Assembly (NCBI GenBank): GCA_003151475.1
Contig: PLXQ01000059.1
Span: forward strand, 59,499-123,498
Direction: 5' to 3'
Length of the DNA: 64,000 nt
Source of the DNA: Acidimicrobiaceae bacterium
GTDB taxonomy: Bacteria; Actinomycetota; Acidimicrobiia; Acidimicrobiales; UBA8190
The notes under the pieces are model-generated. The model had not been told where the DNA came from. It ran no database searches and saw nothing but the letters and a program-made list of their open reading frames with translations. A program made the position numbers and the translations under genes. Positions 8,175-17,289 of this stretch are shown piece by piece. The stretch's first letter is position 1. Every line of letters begins with the position of its first letter.

Positions 8175-10445
8175 TTGTCGTCCCAGATGGTTCCCAGGCC
8201 CCGTCGAGGCCGTCAACCCAAAGAGATGTCAGTGGCGCGACACCTGGCCGCGTCGCGAGTCCGGCATACCACCACCAGGGTCCGACGCACGCGTGTCCTG
8301 GCCGTGCTTGCGGTGATTATCGTCGCCGCCGGTATCGTCATCGGTTGGGGACACTCATCCTCCACAAGTCAGCAACCGAGGGCCCTTTCCCGCGCCGTGG
8401 TGGCGAAGCATCCGGATCACTCTCCGATACCGGCGGTCGAATCCGGCCTCCTTCCCTGGCAGTTGACGGCACCGATTAGCCGGGTCGTCGTCCTCCCGGG
8501 AACGGGAAGTCAGCTGCAGATACTGGGCGGGCTTACCTCCGGTAATACGTCATCGAGTGGTGTCTACACCCTCGACACTTCGAACGGCATCTTGAGACAG
8601 GTCGGTGACTTGAGCGGACCGCTCCACGATGCCGCCGGCACCGTTGTCGACGGTCGCGACGTGATTGTCGGAGGCGGGGTCTCGAGCACGATCGGAACCG
8701 TGCAAACCTTCTCGGCGGCGGCCGTGGGTTCCGCGGGCGCCTCGGGACCCACGGCCACAGTGTCGGGCTCGTTACCTGAGCCCCGGTCGGACGCCGCCGA
8801 CGTCACCATCGGCCGCACGAGTTATCTCGTAGGTGGGTACGACGGGACCAATCCGGACCCTGTTGTTCTCGCCACTGACGACGGCCACTCGTACCGTGCC
8901 GAGGCATCACTACCGGTCCCCGTCCGCTATCCGGCCGTCGCTGCGCTCGGCGGGAAGATCTATGTGTTCGGCGGCCAGGCGATCACGGGCGCCACCGCCG
9001 GTCAACCGATCGATGCGATTCAGGTGATCGACCCCGACCACCACAAGGCCTCAGTGGTGGGGCACCTCCCGGAGCCCCTCAGTGGAGCGGCAGCCGTGAC
9101 ACTTGCCGGACATATTTATGTCATTGGTGGCGAAAGCACGGCGGCGCAGCCGTCCACGCCGGGCGTCGGTTCGACCCAAACGACTCCGGCCGGGTCCGGC
9201 TCGAATCCGGGAGCGGGCGCCACTGGTGCCATCAAGGACAGCCAGGTGACCAGAGGTGCAGGCGGATCGACGGTAAGCCTGGTCGCCGCTATCTCACCGG
9301 CACCGACAAATAGTGTTGCCTCCATCTGGGCATTCGATCCGGTCACATCTCACCTCATGGCCGCAGGTCATCTCCAGGTCCCTGTGTCCCACGCCGGGGT
9401 GGCCGTTATCGGCTCAACGGCGTGGGTGGTCGGCGGCGAATCTGGAGGGACACAGGTGTCCGCCGCGCAAATGCTCACCCCCGACGCGGCCTTCGGTACA
9501 GCCGGCGCACCGGGAGCGGGATCCCCGTACTTCGGTGCCAAGCTCTTGATCGCCGACCGCGGGAACAACCGTCTCCTGGTGATGGATTCGTCGATGCGGG
9601 TCGTCTGGACCTACCCATCGGCGTCATCGCCACCGGATCCACTGGGGTTCTACTTCCCCGACGATGCCTTCTTTGTGAACAAGGGAAGAGCCATCATTTC
9701 CAACCAGGAAGAGAACGAGACCATTGTCGAGATCGGCTATCCGTCGGGAAAGATTCTCTGGTCGTATGGCCATCCAAAGCAGGCCAGTGCCGCACCGGGC
9801 TACCTGCATGAACCCGACGATGCCTACCTGCTCAAGAACGGCCAAATCACGGTGGCCGACGCTCAGAATTGTCGGGTCCTGGTTCTCAATGCCAATGGAT
9901 CCGTAGCCACGCAGATCGGCACGAACGGGGTATGTGTGCACAACCCTCCGGTATCAATGGGCTCGCCCAACGGCGACACACCCCTGGCCGACGGGAATTT
10001 CCTGGTGTCGGAGATCGACGGCTCGTGGGTCAGTGAGTACACGCCGCAGGGAAAGCTGGTCTGGACCGTGCACCTACCGATTAGCTATCCCTCGGACCCT
10101 CAACAGATCGGCCCCGATCTGTACTTGCTCGCCGACTACTCAAGCCCCGGGGAGGTTCTCGAGTTCAATCGGGAGGGCCAGATCCTCTATCGTCATGACG
10201 TTCCCAGCGGTCCGGGGATGCTCAACCACCCATCACTGGCGGAGATGTTGCCGAGTGGTGTCATCATGGCGAACGACGACTACCGCAACCGCATGATCGC
10301 CTTCGACCCGAAAACCGGCGCCCTCGTGTGGCAGTACGGTGTCAACGATCAAGCTGGTACCGCTCCCGGCATGTTAAATACCCCTGACGGATTCGACGTG
10401 CTGTTGCCCAATGGCTCGACTCCGACTCATCTAGCCACGGGTTGA
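8175..10445 (+). CDS. Large secreted or anchored double beta-propeller protein (Kelch plus PQQ/NHL-like)
   Basis: Up to 756 residues. A basic N-terminus and one membrane segment (VLAVLAVIIVAAGIVIG) precede two propellers. The first is Kelch-like, with repeated units of the type IYVFGGQ, YLVGGYDG and IYVIGGES, about residues 90-430, interrupted by a Gly/Ser/Thr-rich insert near 320-370. The second has PQQ/NHL-like blades (LLIADRGNNRLLVMD, GKILWSYG, GALVWQYG). The first possible codon is TTG at 8175, directly after the upstream stop. ATG 8187 or ATG 8226 (with AAAGAG just ahead) are alternatives. Being paired with a phosphodiester glycosidase suggests cell-surface glycan work, but the function is unknown. 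Confidence 0.75.
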   Translation: MSSQMVPRPRRGRQPKEMSVARHLAASRVRHTTTRVRRTRVLAVLAVIIVAAGIVIGWGHSSSTSQQPRALSRAVVAKHPDHSPIPAVESGLLPWQLTAPISRVVVLPGTGSQLQILGGLTSGNTSSSGVYTLDTSNGILRQVGDLSGPLHDAAGTVVDGRDVIVGGGVSSTIGTVQTFSAAAVGSAGASGPTATVSGSLPEPRSDAADVTIGRTSYLVGGYDGTNPDPVVLATDDGHSYRAEASLPVPVRYPAVAALGGKIYVFGGQAITGATAGQPIDAIQVIDPDHHKASVVGHLPEPLSGAAAVTLAGHIYVIGGESTAAQPSTPGVGSTQTTPAGSGSNPGAGATGAIKDSQVTRGAGGSTVSLVAAISPAPTNSVASIWAFDPVTSHLMAAGHLQVPVSHAGVAVIGSTAWVVGGESGGTQVSAAQMLTPDAAFGTAGAPGAGSPYFGAKLLIADRGNNRLLVMDSSMRVVWTYPSASSPPDPLGFYFPDDAFFVNKGRAIISNQEENETIVEIGYPSGKILWSYGHPKQASAAPGYLHEPDDAYLLKNGQITVADAQNCRVLVLNANGSVATQIGTNGVCVHNPPVSMGSPNGDTPLADGNFLVSEIDGSWVSEYTPQGKLVWTVHLPISYPSDPQQIGPDLYLLADYSSPGEVLEFNREGQILYRHDVPSGPGMLNHPSLAEMLPSGVIMANDDYRNRMIAFDPKTGALVWQYGVNDQAGTAPGMLNTPDGFDVLLPNGSTPTHLATG

Positions 10446-11716
10446 TCCGGCTGATTGACTGTGATGAGAATGTTGCGGCCTATGGCGCGCTACTCACGAT
10501 TGATTCATGCGAATTCGTAAGAATCTGTAGTTCCGTTCTCGCGCCGTTCGCTCCATCGTCGTCGACCAACCCTCTATCCCGTGGGGACCTCCGGTTGTAC
10601 CGCCAGTTCGCCTCCGACACGCGTCGTTGACACGCGCGCGACAGCACTCCGAGCCGCTCGGACCGGCATTAACGGCGCCAGTGCGGTGGCAGCTCAGTCT
10701 CTTGGCAGACGCACGGTCTGACACTCGCATCGGCCGGCGAGCGCTCTCCGTCCTCGGTGACGTACAGATCGCCTCCACACTTCGGACAGACAACCAATTG
10801 GTCTCGTTCCACGATGACTTCTCTTCTCTTTCGGGCAAATCCTCAACGACCCGTCAATCAGGGCCAAGTGACGCTACCCGAGGTGACATTCGGTGGAGCA
10901 ACCAAAACTAACCGTTCTTCACGTTCGCTCCTGCGAGTTCATGCCGAACCAGATAGACCGTCATCAGTCCGGTCGTGAATGTCGCCCATCCAGAGGTTCC
11001 CCCCGACCACCGTGAAGCACGAGATCGCGCAACCGGGGCCCCGACCGGGGATTAGCCAGGGTCTGGCGAGGGGCAGCTTCGATCCATGCGAGCATCTACG
11101 GTTGGTCCCGCTCGGGACTGCCTTTGCCACACCCAGTGGGATTCGTGCTCGGCGTCCTGAGTCTTTCCAACCACGGCGATTGTTGCCGTGACATCGCGGG
11201 CAGATGAGACGTTCAGCCAGCGCTCATTCTGCGCTGGCTGGACGTTCTTGTCGTCCATCAATCGGGCGTGGGCGAATCGGTTACCATTCGGCACGACTTT
11301 GCGATCGCGAAAGGTTGCTGCGAAACGCCTTGTGTCGGCGAGAGCCACGTTACGACCGAGCACGTCGAACTTGTAAAGTAGCGCTATGCCTTCCGGACAA
11401 AGGGACGGATCGTCTGATGCCTTGATCTCAGCCGCGGTCGGCATTCGGCCGGATCGTGTTAGTGCTGGGCCACCGCGGCAGACGGCAGTGACCCAGCCAG
11501 GGGTGACAAGCTCGTCCCGGTCCGAAAATGGCGGTAGCTGCGCCCGGGAGGCCACGCTCGACGCTGCCTGGCTGGGGACCATGTCAATTCGGTCGCGACA
11601 TCGCAGTGATCGCGTTGCCTGGTCGTCCCGCTTCTCATAACGCCTTACGAACGCTGCGCGCGAGCGAGCGTTCCCTTGAAGGTCAACGCCACTTCCAAAG
11701 AATCAAGGAGAGCTAA
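10446..11716. other. Gene-poor stretch of about 1.27 kb
   Basis: Between the propeller gene and the UspA gene I see only one convincing coding unit, the zinc-ribbon ORF at 10669-10812. A 176-codon open frame on the minus strand (11052-11582) has a few protein-like runs, but it has mixed codon choice, no clear ribosome-binding site and no recognisable family. It may be a decayed gene or chance. No RNA gene or repeat is evident. Confidence 0.5.
10669..10812 (-). CDS. Zinc-ribbon microprotein (47 aa)
   Basis: A very short ORF beginning with GTG at 10812, five bases after a strong purine-rich ribosome-binding site (AGAGAAGAGAAG). The predicted product starts MERDQLVVCPKCGGDLYVT and carries CPKC at residues 9-12 and a second pair CVC near residue 35, ending in ELPPHWRR. 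The two cysteine pairs suggest a single zinc knuckle. Function unknown; similar small ribbons often act as accessory or nucleic-acid-binding peptides. Nothing in the neighbourhood links it to a pathway. Support is the Shine-Dalgarno sequence plus cysteine spacing, not homology. Confidence 0.5.
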   Translation of the reverse strand: MERDQLVVCPKCGGDLYVTEDGERSPADASVRPCVCQETELPPHWRR

Positions 11717-12172
11717 ATGGTTACATCTTCGAAGAAGACAGACGTGATTCTTGTCGGCGTCGACGGCTCTGATTCGTCGCTCGACGCGCTCCAGTGGGCG
11801 GCGGACCAGGCCAAGCTGGCCCATGCGTCCCTGGAGGTTCTCTCGGCGTGGGAGTGGCCGTCAGTATGGGGCCGTGAACCGACCTGGCCGCCGGGGTGGG
11901 ATCCAGACGAACAGACCCGGAAGCAGCTCGCCAAAGTCGTCGAAGCCGTGCTCGACTCGACGTACAAGCTCGACGTCCGCCAAGTCGTCGTTGAGGGCCA
12001 CGCCGCCCCGGCTCTCGTTACCGCTGCCGAGCATGCGGATCTTCTGGTCGTGGGGCGCCGTGGGCACCGATCCGTGGCGGGCGTTCTTCTGGGCTCGGTG
12101 AGCATGTATTGCGTCACTCACGCACAGTGTCCGGTGGTCGTTGCACACCACCGACTGCCAAAAGCCGAGTAG
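11717..12172 (+). CDS. Universal stress protein (UspA fold, ATP-binding type)
   Basis: 151 residues with a single Usp domain. The N-terminal VGVDGSDSS and the ATP-binding signature VVGRRGHRSVAGVLLGSVS (G-x2-G-x9-GS) are present, so nucleotide binding is expected. The ribosome-binding site AAGGAG stands 8 bases before the ATG. It is monocistronic, with long non-coding flanks. Unlike the UspA genes further right, no DosR-type palindrome was found ahead of it. It is closest in architecture to the paralogue at 30882-31337 (shared WEWP and PPxxDP segments). Confidence 0.93.
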   Translation: MVTSSKKTDVILVGVDGSDSSLDALQWAADQAKLAHASLEVLSAWEWPSVWGREPTWPPGWDPDEQTRKQLAKVVEAVLDSTYKLDVRQVVVEGHAAPALVTAAEHADLLVVGRRGHRSVAGVLLGSVSMYCVTHAQCPVVVAHHRLPKAE

Positions 12173-12829
12173 GCCGCGGCATCATTTGTCCATCGAACTG
12201 TCGGACATCTCGATGACCGCCCGCACGAGCTCATTCGTAGCGTTGTACTCAGCCGTCCTTCGCTTCCCTGATCCGTCCATCCCCCACCCGTTCTCGTCTG
12301 TGCTGGCTGGCTACGGCGAGAGAAATCCGGGCGCGCCAGTCTCGTCGTACGTGTCGCCGCCGCTCGCGTGGGTTTTGAGAACGCGATCCTGTGCGTCACG
12401 AGGAATCATGTAAACGTCCCCCCTTACCAGAGCAAATGCAGAGGTCAGACTGGGTAGCCTCACGGGGCCACTCTTCGACTCAGCGCCGTGTCGTCAGCAT
12501 GAATCTCTATTAGCAGCAACCCCCAGACACGGTGTCGCGAATGGAGCCCGGGGACATGATGTGCGGGCCGCATTAAGCGCCGTGACCTGGACTTTCTCTG
12601 GAGCGGGTGTCCTCTGAAATCGGCGATCGCCACGCGCACGATAGATAACGCCCAACGACGCCGATGCGCTGTGCCACACCACTTGGTTCCCCACCGGTCA
12701 CCCGCCCAGGTGATCTCGCGCTTCGGACAGGGGCCAGAATGGGTCCAGCAGAGCCGCCTCATCCGGACGTCCGTGCTGGCCGTGGCGTCACTAAGGTTGC
12801 TCAGCCGTTGTCGATCGAAAGGAGTGGCC
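12173..12829. other. Mostly non-coding stretch with one possible microprotein
   Basis: About 650 bases between the UspA gene and the DUF6176-like gene. The longer open frames here look like chance: Arg/His-rich, no ribosome-binding site, no family. The only supported unit is the 32-codon frame at 12311-12409 on the minus strand. No repeat or RNA gene is recognised. Confidence 0.5.
12311..12409 (-). CDS. Possible 32-aa microprotein with strong ribosome-binding site
   Basis: ATG at 12409 lies seven bases after a strong AAGGGGGGA Shine-Dalgarno sequence. The product begins MIPRDAQDRVLKTHASGG and ends GAPGFLSP. It is hydrophilic, without cysteines or membrane segments. No family recognised. The case rests on the ribosome-binding site alone, so it could be a leader peptide or chance. 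Confidence 0.3.
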   Translation of the reverse strand: MIPRDAQDRVLKTHASGGDTYDETGAPGFLSP

Positions 12830-13162
12830 ATGGCCGAGTTCTGCGGTGCGTTCCCAGTCCTGCCAGGGAAAGCTGATGCGGTACGGACCTTCGCAGCAGA
12901 CTGCCACGCTCGCCGAGAGGAGTTCGCGGCGTCGTTAAGGCAAGCCGGTGTGAGGCGCGAGCAGTGGTTCCTGAGCCCAGGCGGCGATTTCTTACACGTT
13001 TACTTGGAAGCTCACGATGTCGCTGCCGCGTTCGCCCAGATAGCTACATCGACCGATCCGTTCGATGAGTGGCAACGCGAACGGATCCTCGACATCTCCG
13101 GGGTCGATATGACGCAACCCGGGCCTCCGCCGCCTGAGAAGGTCCTCGACGTATCAGCGTGA
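12830..13162 (+). CDS. DUF6176-like small protein (ferredoxin-like dimeric barrel type)
   Basis: 110 residues. Start is ATG 12830 with GAAAGGAG seven bases ahead; the open frame upstream to 12671 is not protein-like. Internal segments GDFLHVYLEAHDVAAAFAQI, STDPFDEWQRERILDISGVD and the closing KVLDV resemble the DUF6176 family, small proteins of about 110 residues with a conserved Phe-Asp-x-Trp motif. No enzymatic function is established. It stands alone between a non-coding stretch and the convergent cyclase gene. Confidence 0.65.
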   Translation: MAEFCGAFPVLPGKADAVRTFAADCHARREEFAASLRQAGVRREQWFLSPGGDFLHVYLEAHDVAAAFAQIATSTDPFDEWQRERILDISGVDMTQPGPPPPEKVLDVSA

Positions 13163-13263
13163 CCGGCGTGCCCAGGGGAGATCGTGTCTGCCAACTGAGA
13201 CTCCACACTCTGCAGTTCCGATCGACGGTGAACCGGGGCCATAGCCAGGATGAGGATGGACCG

Positions 13264-14229
13264 TCAGCTCCAGAGCACGGGGAACACAGAGTGGTGACCG
13301 ACTAGACCCTTTAAGGAGAGCGATCGCGCCGCTCCTAGAGGATAGGCGCCGTCAAGGTCCTCCTGGACGGACTGCGACACCAGGATCTCGCCACCGGTGG
13401 CGGCACTCGCGATCCGTGCGGCGACGACGACCGTCCGGCCAAAGAAGTCGCCTGCCTCGACCTTGGCATTGCCGTTATGGATCCCTACACGCACGGCCAC
13501 CAAGACGCCGGCCCAGCCAATGCTGAGGGCACGTTGGATCGCTACGGAGCAGGCTGCTGCTGAGCCAGTTGCCGGGAATGCCAACATAAACCCGTCACCT
13601 TGACCCTTGACGACGATTCCTCCGAACAACGATGTCTGTCGTCTCACCACACCATCATGCCATTCGAGAATCTCGAGCCAGCTCTCCTCGCCGAGCGTCT
13701 CCATGAGTGCGGTAGAGCCTTCGATGTCGGTGAACATGATCGTGACCGAGCCGTCGGTTCCCAGGGCTGTGAGCGGTACTCGCTCGTCTTGGACCATAGT
13801 CAGAATCTCTTCGACAGCAGCCGTGAGCCCTACGCCCAACGCCTCCTCGTTGGCAACCGGCATGGAGAAGTGCCACTGTACGATTCGCCAGTAAGTGCCC
13901 TCCTCGTGCAGGACAACGGTCGCACGGGTTAAGACCGAGGGCATCCCTTCGATCACCATCAGTGCTCGGCTCGCAACCCATCCAACCGTGCCCTCCTTCC
14001 AGGCGACGATCTCCTCGATGTCGAAGTGGACCGGCGGCATCTCCCGGAACTGGACTCGGAACAGGGCAGAGATAGCTTCATAACCCACATGCCACTCGTC
14101 CGGTGCGGTCCCTATCACGAGGGATCCGGAGTCACGTGCAACGGCGTCGTTCACTGCCTCGGCATCGAGAGCCGCGTGCGATCGGTACAACCGCTCCATG
14201 AAAAGAACGAGTTCGGGGGCTGGCTCCAT
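13264..14229 (-). CDS. SnoaL-like domain fused to class III adenylate/guanylate cyclase domain
   Basis: 321 residues from the ATG at 14229 (MEPAPELVLFME). Residues about 1-130 form an NTF2/SnoaL-like fold (HVGYEAISALF, VHFDIEEIVAWKEGTVGWVASR). Residues about 150-320 are a class III cyclase domain, with VTIMFTDIEGSTALME carrying the first metal-binding Asp, VVKGQGDGFMLAFP carrying the second, and VGIHNGNAK near the C-terminus. A cyclic nucleotide product is predicted. The SnoaL part may sense a small hydrophobic ligand (inference). Many similar fusions exist in actinobacteria. The frame is open upstream to 14379, but that part lacks coding character. Confidence 0.85.
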   Translation of the reverse strand: MEPAPELVLFMERLYRSHAALDAEAVNDAVARDSGSLVIGTAPDEWHVGYEAISALFRVQFREMPPVHFDIEEIVAWKEGTVGWVASRALMVIEGMPSVLTRATVVLHEEGTYWRIVQWHFSMPVANEEALGVGLTAAVEEILTMVQDERVPLTALGTDGSVTIMFTDIEGSTALMETLGEESWLEILEWHDGVVRRQTSLFGGIVVKGQGDGFMLAFPATGSAAACSVAIQRALSIGWAGVLVAVRVGIHNGNAKVEAGDFFGRTVVVAARIASAATGGEILVSQSVQEDLDGAYPLGAARSLSLKGLVGHHSVFPVLWS

Positions 14230-14468
14230 ACCCCGACGATACGCCGCCTGTCCATGGCCATCATTGTGACTGACTGTCTCCAACGTGGCCGTACCACTGC
14301 TTCGGATTTGACCCCACCTCAATTGACCGTTGCCGACCGCAATTGTCAACAGCATGCATTTCGTTGCTGGAGGCCCCATCTTCGCTCAATACGGCGATGA
14401 TGCTCCTGACCTGGACGGCCACATCGCAAAGACTCGCCTTCCAACACAGTCCATAAGGGGGTTTGACT

Positions 14469-14880
14469 ATGTCGTCCATACCGATAGCAAAACCGGAGCC
14501 GGCGTCGGATGCACTTGCCGGCAAGCTCAAGCGCACAGAAATCCAGCACAAGTCGTCTTCGATTTCCGGAAGGGCGATCGTGCAGGTTCTCACCGAGATA
14601 CCGTGCGGCGTCGAGTCGGGCTGGCACATCCATCCAGGTGAAGAGGTGGGATACCTCCTCGCCGGGAGGGTGGAGATGATGATCCAGGGGCAGACCACCT
14701 TGACCCTGCACGCAGGCAATGGTTTTCTCATGCCGCCCGGCACAGCTCATAATGCCTTGGCATGTTGGCCCCGACACTGGCCAAATGCTCTCCACCTACA
14801 TTGTCGAAGTGGGACAACCGCTGGCGACATTTGTTGACGGGCCACCGGTCGATCCGGCGTCGCTGAAGCCGACCGCCTAG
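14469..14880 (+). pseudogene. Cupin-domain protein with a single-base frameshift
   Basis: ATG 14469 follows a good ribosome-binding site (AAGGGGG). The first 98 codons read as a small cupin: the metal-binding motif GWHIHPGEEVGYLLAGRVEM and the second motif GFLMPPGTAHNAL. At about 14758-14761 (TTGGCA) the frame is broken by one extra base. Reading on in the next frame gives HVGPDTGQMLSTYIVEVGQP, the expected continuation, and ends in TAG at 14880. The total length of 412 bases is one more than a multiple of three. Either a recent pseudogene or a G-run sequencing error. Function of the intact ancestor: single-domain cupin, substrate unknown. Confidence 0.8.
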
Positions 14881-15259
14881 GACGCCCCAGGTCACTGGAT
14901 GATTCGTCCGAACGATTCCACACACCAGGTGCAAGGACCCGTCGAAGACCAGAGGTTGAAGAACCATTCGGGTCGGCGCTTCTCCGTGATGTTCGCGTAT
15001 TGCTCGATAACTGGGCATTGCCCCGAAGCGCCACCCACGACCCTAGGCAAGGCCACGGTGGGTCAACAGCCTATTGGTTTCGACGTCACGGGCAACTCCC
15101 TGTGCGACTCGTGCCCCAGCTGAGTCCCGCTCCGGCGTACTCATCGGCGTCGATCTCCAACTCGTGAACTCCCTTTTAGCCTGCGCCGTGGCCGGGACTA
15201 TCGCGTCAGCGCTACCATCCGGGCGGTCTCGATAGTTCAAGTCCGGGTTTGGAGAATCC
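14881..15259. other. Intergenic stretch containing relic of cytochrome P450 3' end
   Basis: No intact gene. The part from about 15051 to 15180 is a degenerate copy of the end of the P450 gene and its downstream flank (listed separately). Weaker similarity seems to extend left to about 14990. The last 75 bases carry the ribosome-binding site (GGAGAA) of the OB-fold gene. Confidence 0.6.
15051..15180 (+). pseudogene. Degenerate copy of cytochrome P450 C-terminal end and 3' flank
   Basis: The stretch matches 23851-23979 over about 130 bases in the same orientation. Shared anchors are GCCACGGTGGGTCAACAGCC, CTGTGCGACTCGT, CATCGGC-TCGATCT-CAAC and CGTGAACTCCC. In the intact copy this region encodes the last residues of the P450 (APRWVNSLL...), its stop and about 55 bases of flank. 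Here there is an inserted base and many substitutions, so no reading frame survives. It marks loss of a second P450 gene directly upstream of the OB-fold/thiolase operon. Confidence 0.75.
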
Positions 15260-16246
15260 ATGACGCGTTTCGCCGAAAGCACGATCACATTCCCCTACAA
15301 GCGGTCGCTGGGGCCGGTCGTCGGAGCCTTCATGACGGCATTGACGGACAAGCGGATCTTAGGGATCCGTAACGGCAAGGACATTCTGGTGCCCCCGATG
15401 GAATGGGATCCGACCACCGGCGCCGAGCTGGCGCCAGATTTTGTCGAGGTCGGCCCAGTCGGAACTGTCGAGTCATGGACTTGGGTCCCAACCCCATCCG
15501 TGCAGCACCCGCTGCAACATGCCTTCGCATTCGCACTCATTCGCCTCGATGGGGCCACGACCCCCCTCTTGCACGCGGTCGACGGTGGATCGTCAGAACG
15601 GATGGTCGAAGGATTACGCGTGGCCCCCCGTTGGAGAGGCACCCGCGTCGGCCGCATTGACGACATTATCTGTTTTGTCATGGGCGAGGTCCCGGAGACC
15701 GATGGAGGTGACACCGGCGCCGCCCAAGAACCGGTGCAACGCATGGATTACCACGCGTCGATCACATACCGGAACCCCGTCCCGGCCGCAACTGATCGAG
15801 CAGTCGTCGCTTCCCGAAATCGCCGGTTACTCGGCCTGCGCTGTCCCAGGTGTGAGCGAGTGTACGCCGGTGGCAAAGGCTACTGCCCGGTCGACGCCGT
15901 CGAGCTCGGTCCCGAGTGCGAAGTCGACCTGCCGACCGTCGGCACCATCACAAATTTCGCCATTGTCACTCCGGTCTCGTATCCGGGCCAGACCGAAACC
16001 GAGCCTTTCGTCCGAGCCTTCGTCCTCCTCGATGGCACCGACGTCGTCATCGGATACTCACCCGTGATCGAGTTGCCAGCCGACGAGGTGCGGGTCGGAC
16101 AACGGGTCGCCGCTGTGTGGGCGTCGCCGGCTGAGGAACATGATCAAGAGGGTGGCATGGGCGGGGCATGGGGCTCCCTCTTGGGCTGGATGCCCAACGG
16201 CGAACCCGATATCGACGACCCCGACTTGGTGAACCGGATCTTCTGA
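15260..16246 (+). CDS. Two-part OB-fold (DUF35-like) acyl-CoA-associated protein
   Basis: 328 residues. The C-terminal half is a DUF35-type rubredoxin-like zinc ribbon plus OB-fold: LRCPRCERVYAGGKGYCPVDA supplies the four cysteines, followed by a beta-rich segment. The N-terminal half is a related domain that has lost the cysteines. Proteins of this type pair with thiolase-like lipid-transfer proteins, as ChsH2 does with Ltp2, in retro-aldol steps of steroid side-chain breakdown. The stop overlaps the next ATG (TGATG). Gene order matches Rv3521-ltp4-ltp3 of M. tuberculosis as I recall it. The actual substrate is unproven. Confidence 0.8.
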   Translation: MTRFAESTITFPYKRSLGPVVGAFMTALTDKRILGIRNGKDILVPPMEWDPTTGAELAPDFVEVGPVGTVESWTWVPTPSVQHPLQHAFAFALIRLDGATTPLLHAVDGGSSERMVEGLRVAPRWRGTRVGRIDDIICFVMGEVPETDGGDTGAAQEPVQRMDYHASITYRNPVPAATDRAVVASRNRRLLGLRCPRCERVYAGGKGYCPVDAVELGPECEVDLPTVGTITNFAIVTPVSYPGQTETEPFVRAFVLLDGTDVVIGYSPVIELPADEVRVGQRVAAVWASPAEEHDQEGGMGGAWGSLLGWMPNGEPDIDDPDLVNRIF

Positions 16247-17289
16247 TGATTGCTCGTTCGCCTGAGAATGCAATCTCCCGGGACATCGCTGTCGTGGGTT
16301 GGGCCCAGACGGAAATGGTCCGCCACACGGACAAGTCAGAAACGGAGTTGCTGATGGAGGTCATTACGGACGTCCTCACACAGCTCGATCTGACCAGAGC
16401 CGATATTGACTTCACCTGTCTCGGCAGCTGCGACTACATCACAGGCCAAGCCTTCTCCTTCGTGACCAATCTCGATGCCATCGGGGCGTGGCCACCCAAA
16501 CGAGACTCCCACGTGGAAATGGACGGGGCCTGGGCTCTGTACGAGGCATGGCTCCGTCTTCAGGAGGGCGACATCGAGATCGCGGTGGTCACCGGCTCCG
16601 GTCGCTCGTCAACGGGTGACCCGATGTTGATCTACCCGATGGAGATGGATCCATACTTCCTCGCACCACTGGGCGCCGATCCTCTCACGTTCGCCGCGCT
16701 GCAGGCCCGAGCCGTGATTGCTGCCGGTATTGCAGACGAGCGATCGATGGCCGAGGCGTCCGTGCGTTCGCGAGGCAAGGGCGACGTCGATGCGCTCCTG
16801 GCCACGGACTATCTCCGGGAGCCGTTGCACCGTCACGACGTACCGCCGATCACCGACGGTGCCGCGGCTGTGGTGCTTGCCACCGGGCCGCGCGCTCGTC
16901 AACTGGTCGAGCGGCCGGCCTACATCGCCGGCCTGGACCACCGCACCGAGTGCCACAATCCCTCGTTCCGGGCTCTCGACGACTCTCCGTCTACCCGCAT
17001 CGCAGCAGAGGCCGCTGGACTCGGCGATGCCCCCGTCGAGGTTGCCGAAGTGCAAGCCGCGTTCAGCCACGAGGAGCTACTTCTGCGCAGGGTCCTAGAG
17101 CTAGGTGACGATGTGGTGGTGAACCCTTCGGGCGGCGCCCTGCGCTCCAACCCGATCATGGCCACGGGCCTATGTCGTATTGGATATGCCGCCAACCACA
17201 TTTTCGGGGGTGGTAACCGAGCCCTCGCTCACGCAACATCGGGACCGTGCTTGCAACAAAACCTCATCTGCATATTGGAGGGCCCGTAA
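16246..17289 (+). CDS. Thiolase-like lipid-transfer protein (Ltp4-type)
   Basis: 347 residues from ATG 16246 (MIARSPENAIS). Thiolase fold, with the C-terminal NPSGGALRSNPIMATGLCRIGYA close to the thiolase glycine-rich loop. The usual nucleophilic Cys region reads VEMDGAWALYEAW, so the catalytic cysteine is absent. Such Cys-less thiolase homologues act as aldolases or structural partners in steroid side-chain degradation (established for Ltp2, inferred here). It overlaps the OB-fold gene by one base and the following thiolase by one base, so the three are one translationally coupled operon. Confidence 0.82.
   Translation: MIARSPENAISRDIAVVGWAQTEMVRHTDKSETELLMEVITDVLTQLDLTRADIDFTCLGSCDYITGQAFSFVTNLDAIGAWPPKRDSHVEMDGAWALYEAWLRLQEGDIEIAVVTGSGRSSTGDPMLIYPMEMDPYFLAPLGADPLTFAALQARAVIAAGIADERSMAEASVRSRGKGDVDALLATDYLREPLHRHDVPPITDGAAAVVLATGPRARQLVERPAYIAGLDHRTECHNPSFRALDDSPSTRIAAEAAGLGDAPVEVAEVQAAFSHEELLLRRVLELGDDVVVNPSGGALRSNPIMATGLCRIGYAANHIFGGGNRALAHATSGPCLQQNLICILEGP

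Noticed and set aside
11052..11582. 176-codon minus-strand frame in the gene-poor stretch
   Set aside because: No ribosome-binding site and no recognisable family; it may be a decayed gene, but I cannot support a call.
12460..12831. 123-codon minus-strand frame
   Set aside because: Overlaps the ribosome-binding site and start of the DUF6176-like gene; composition is shadow-like.
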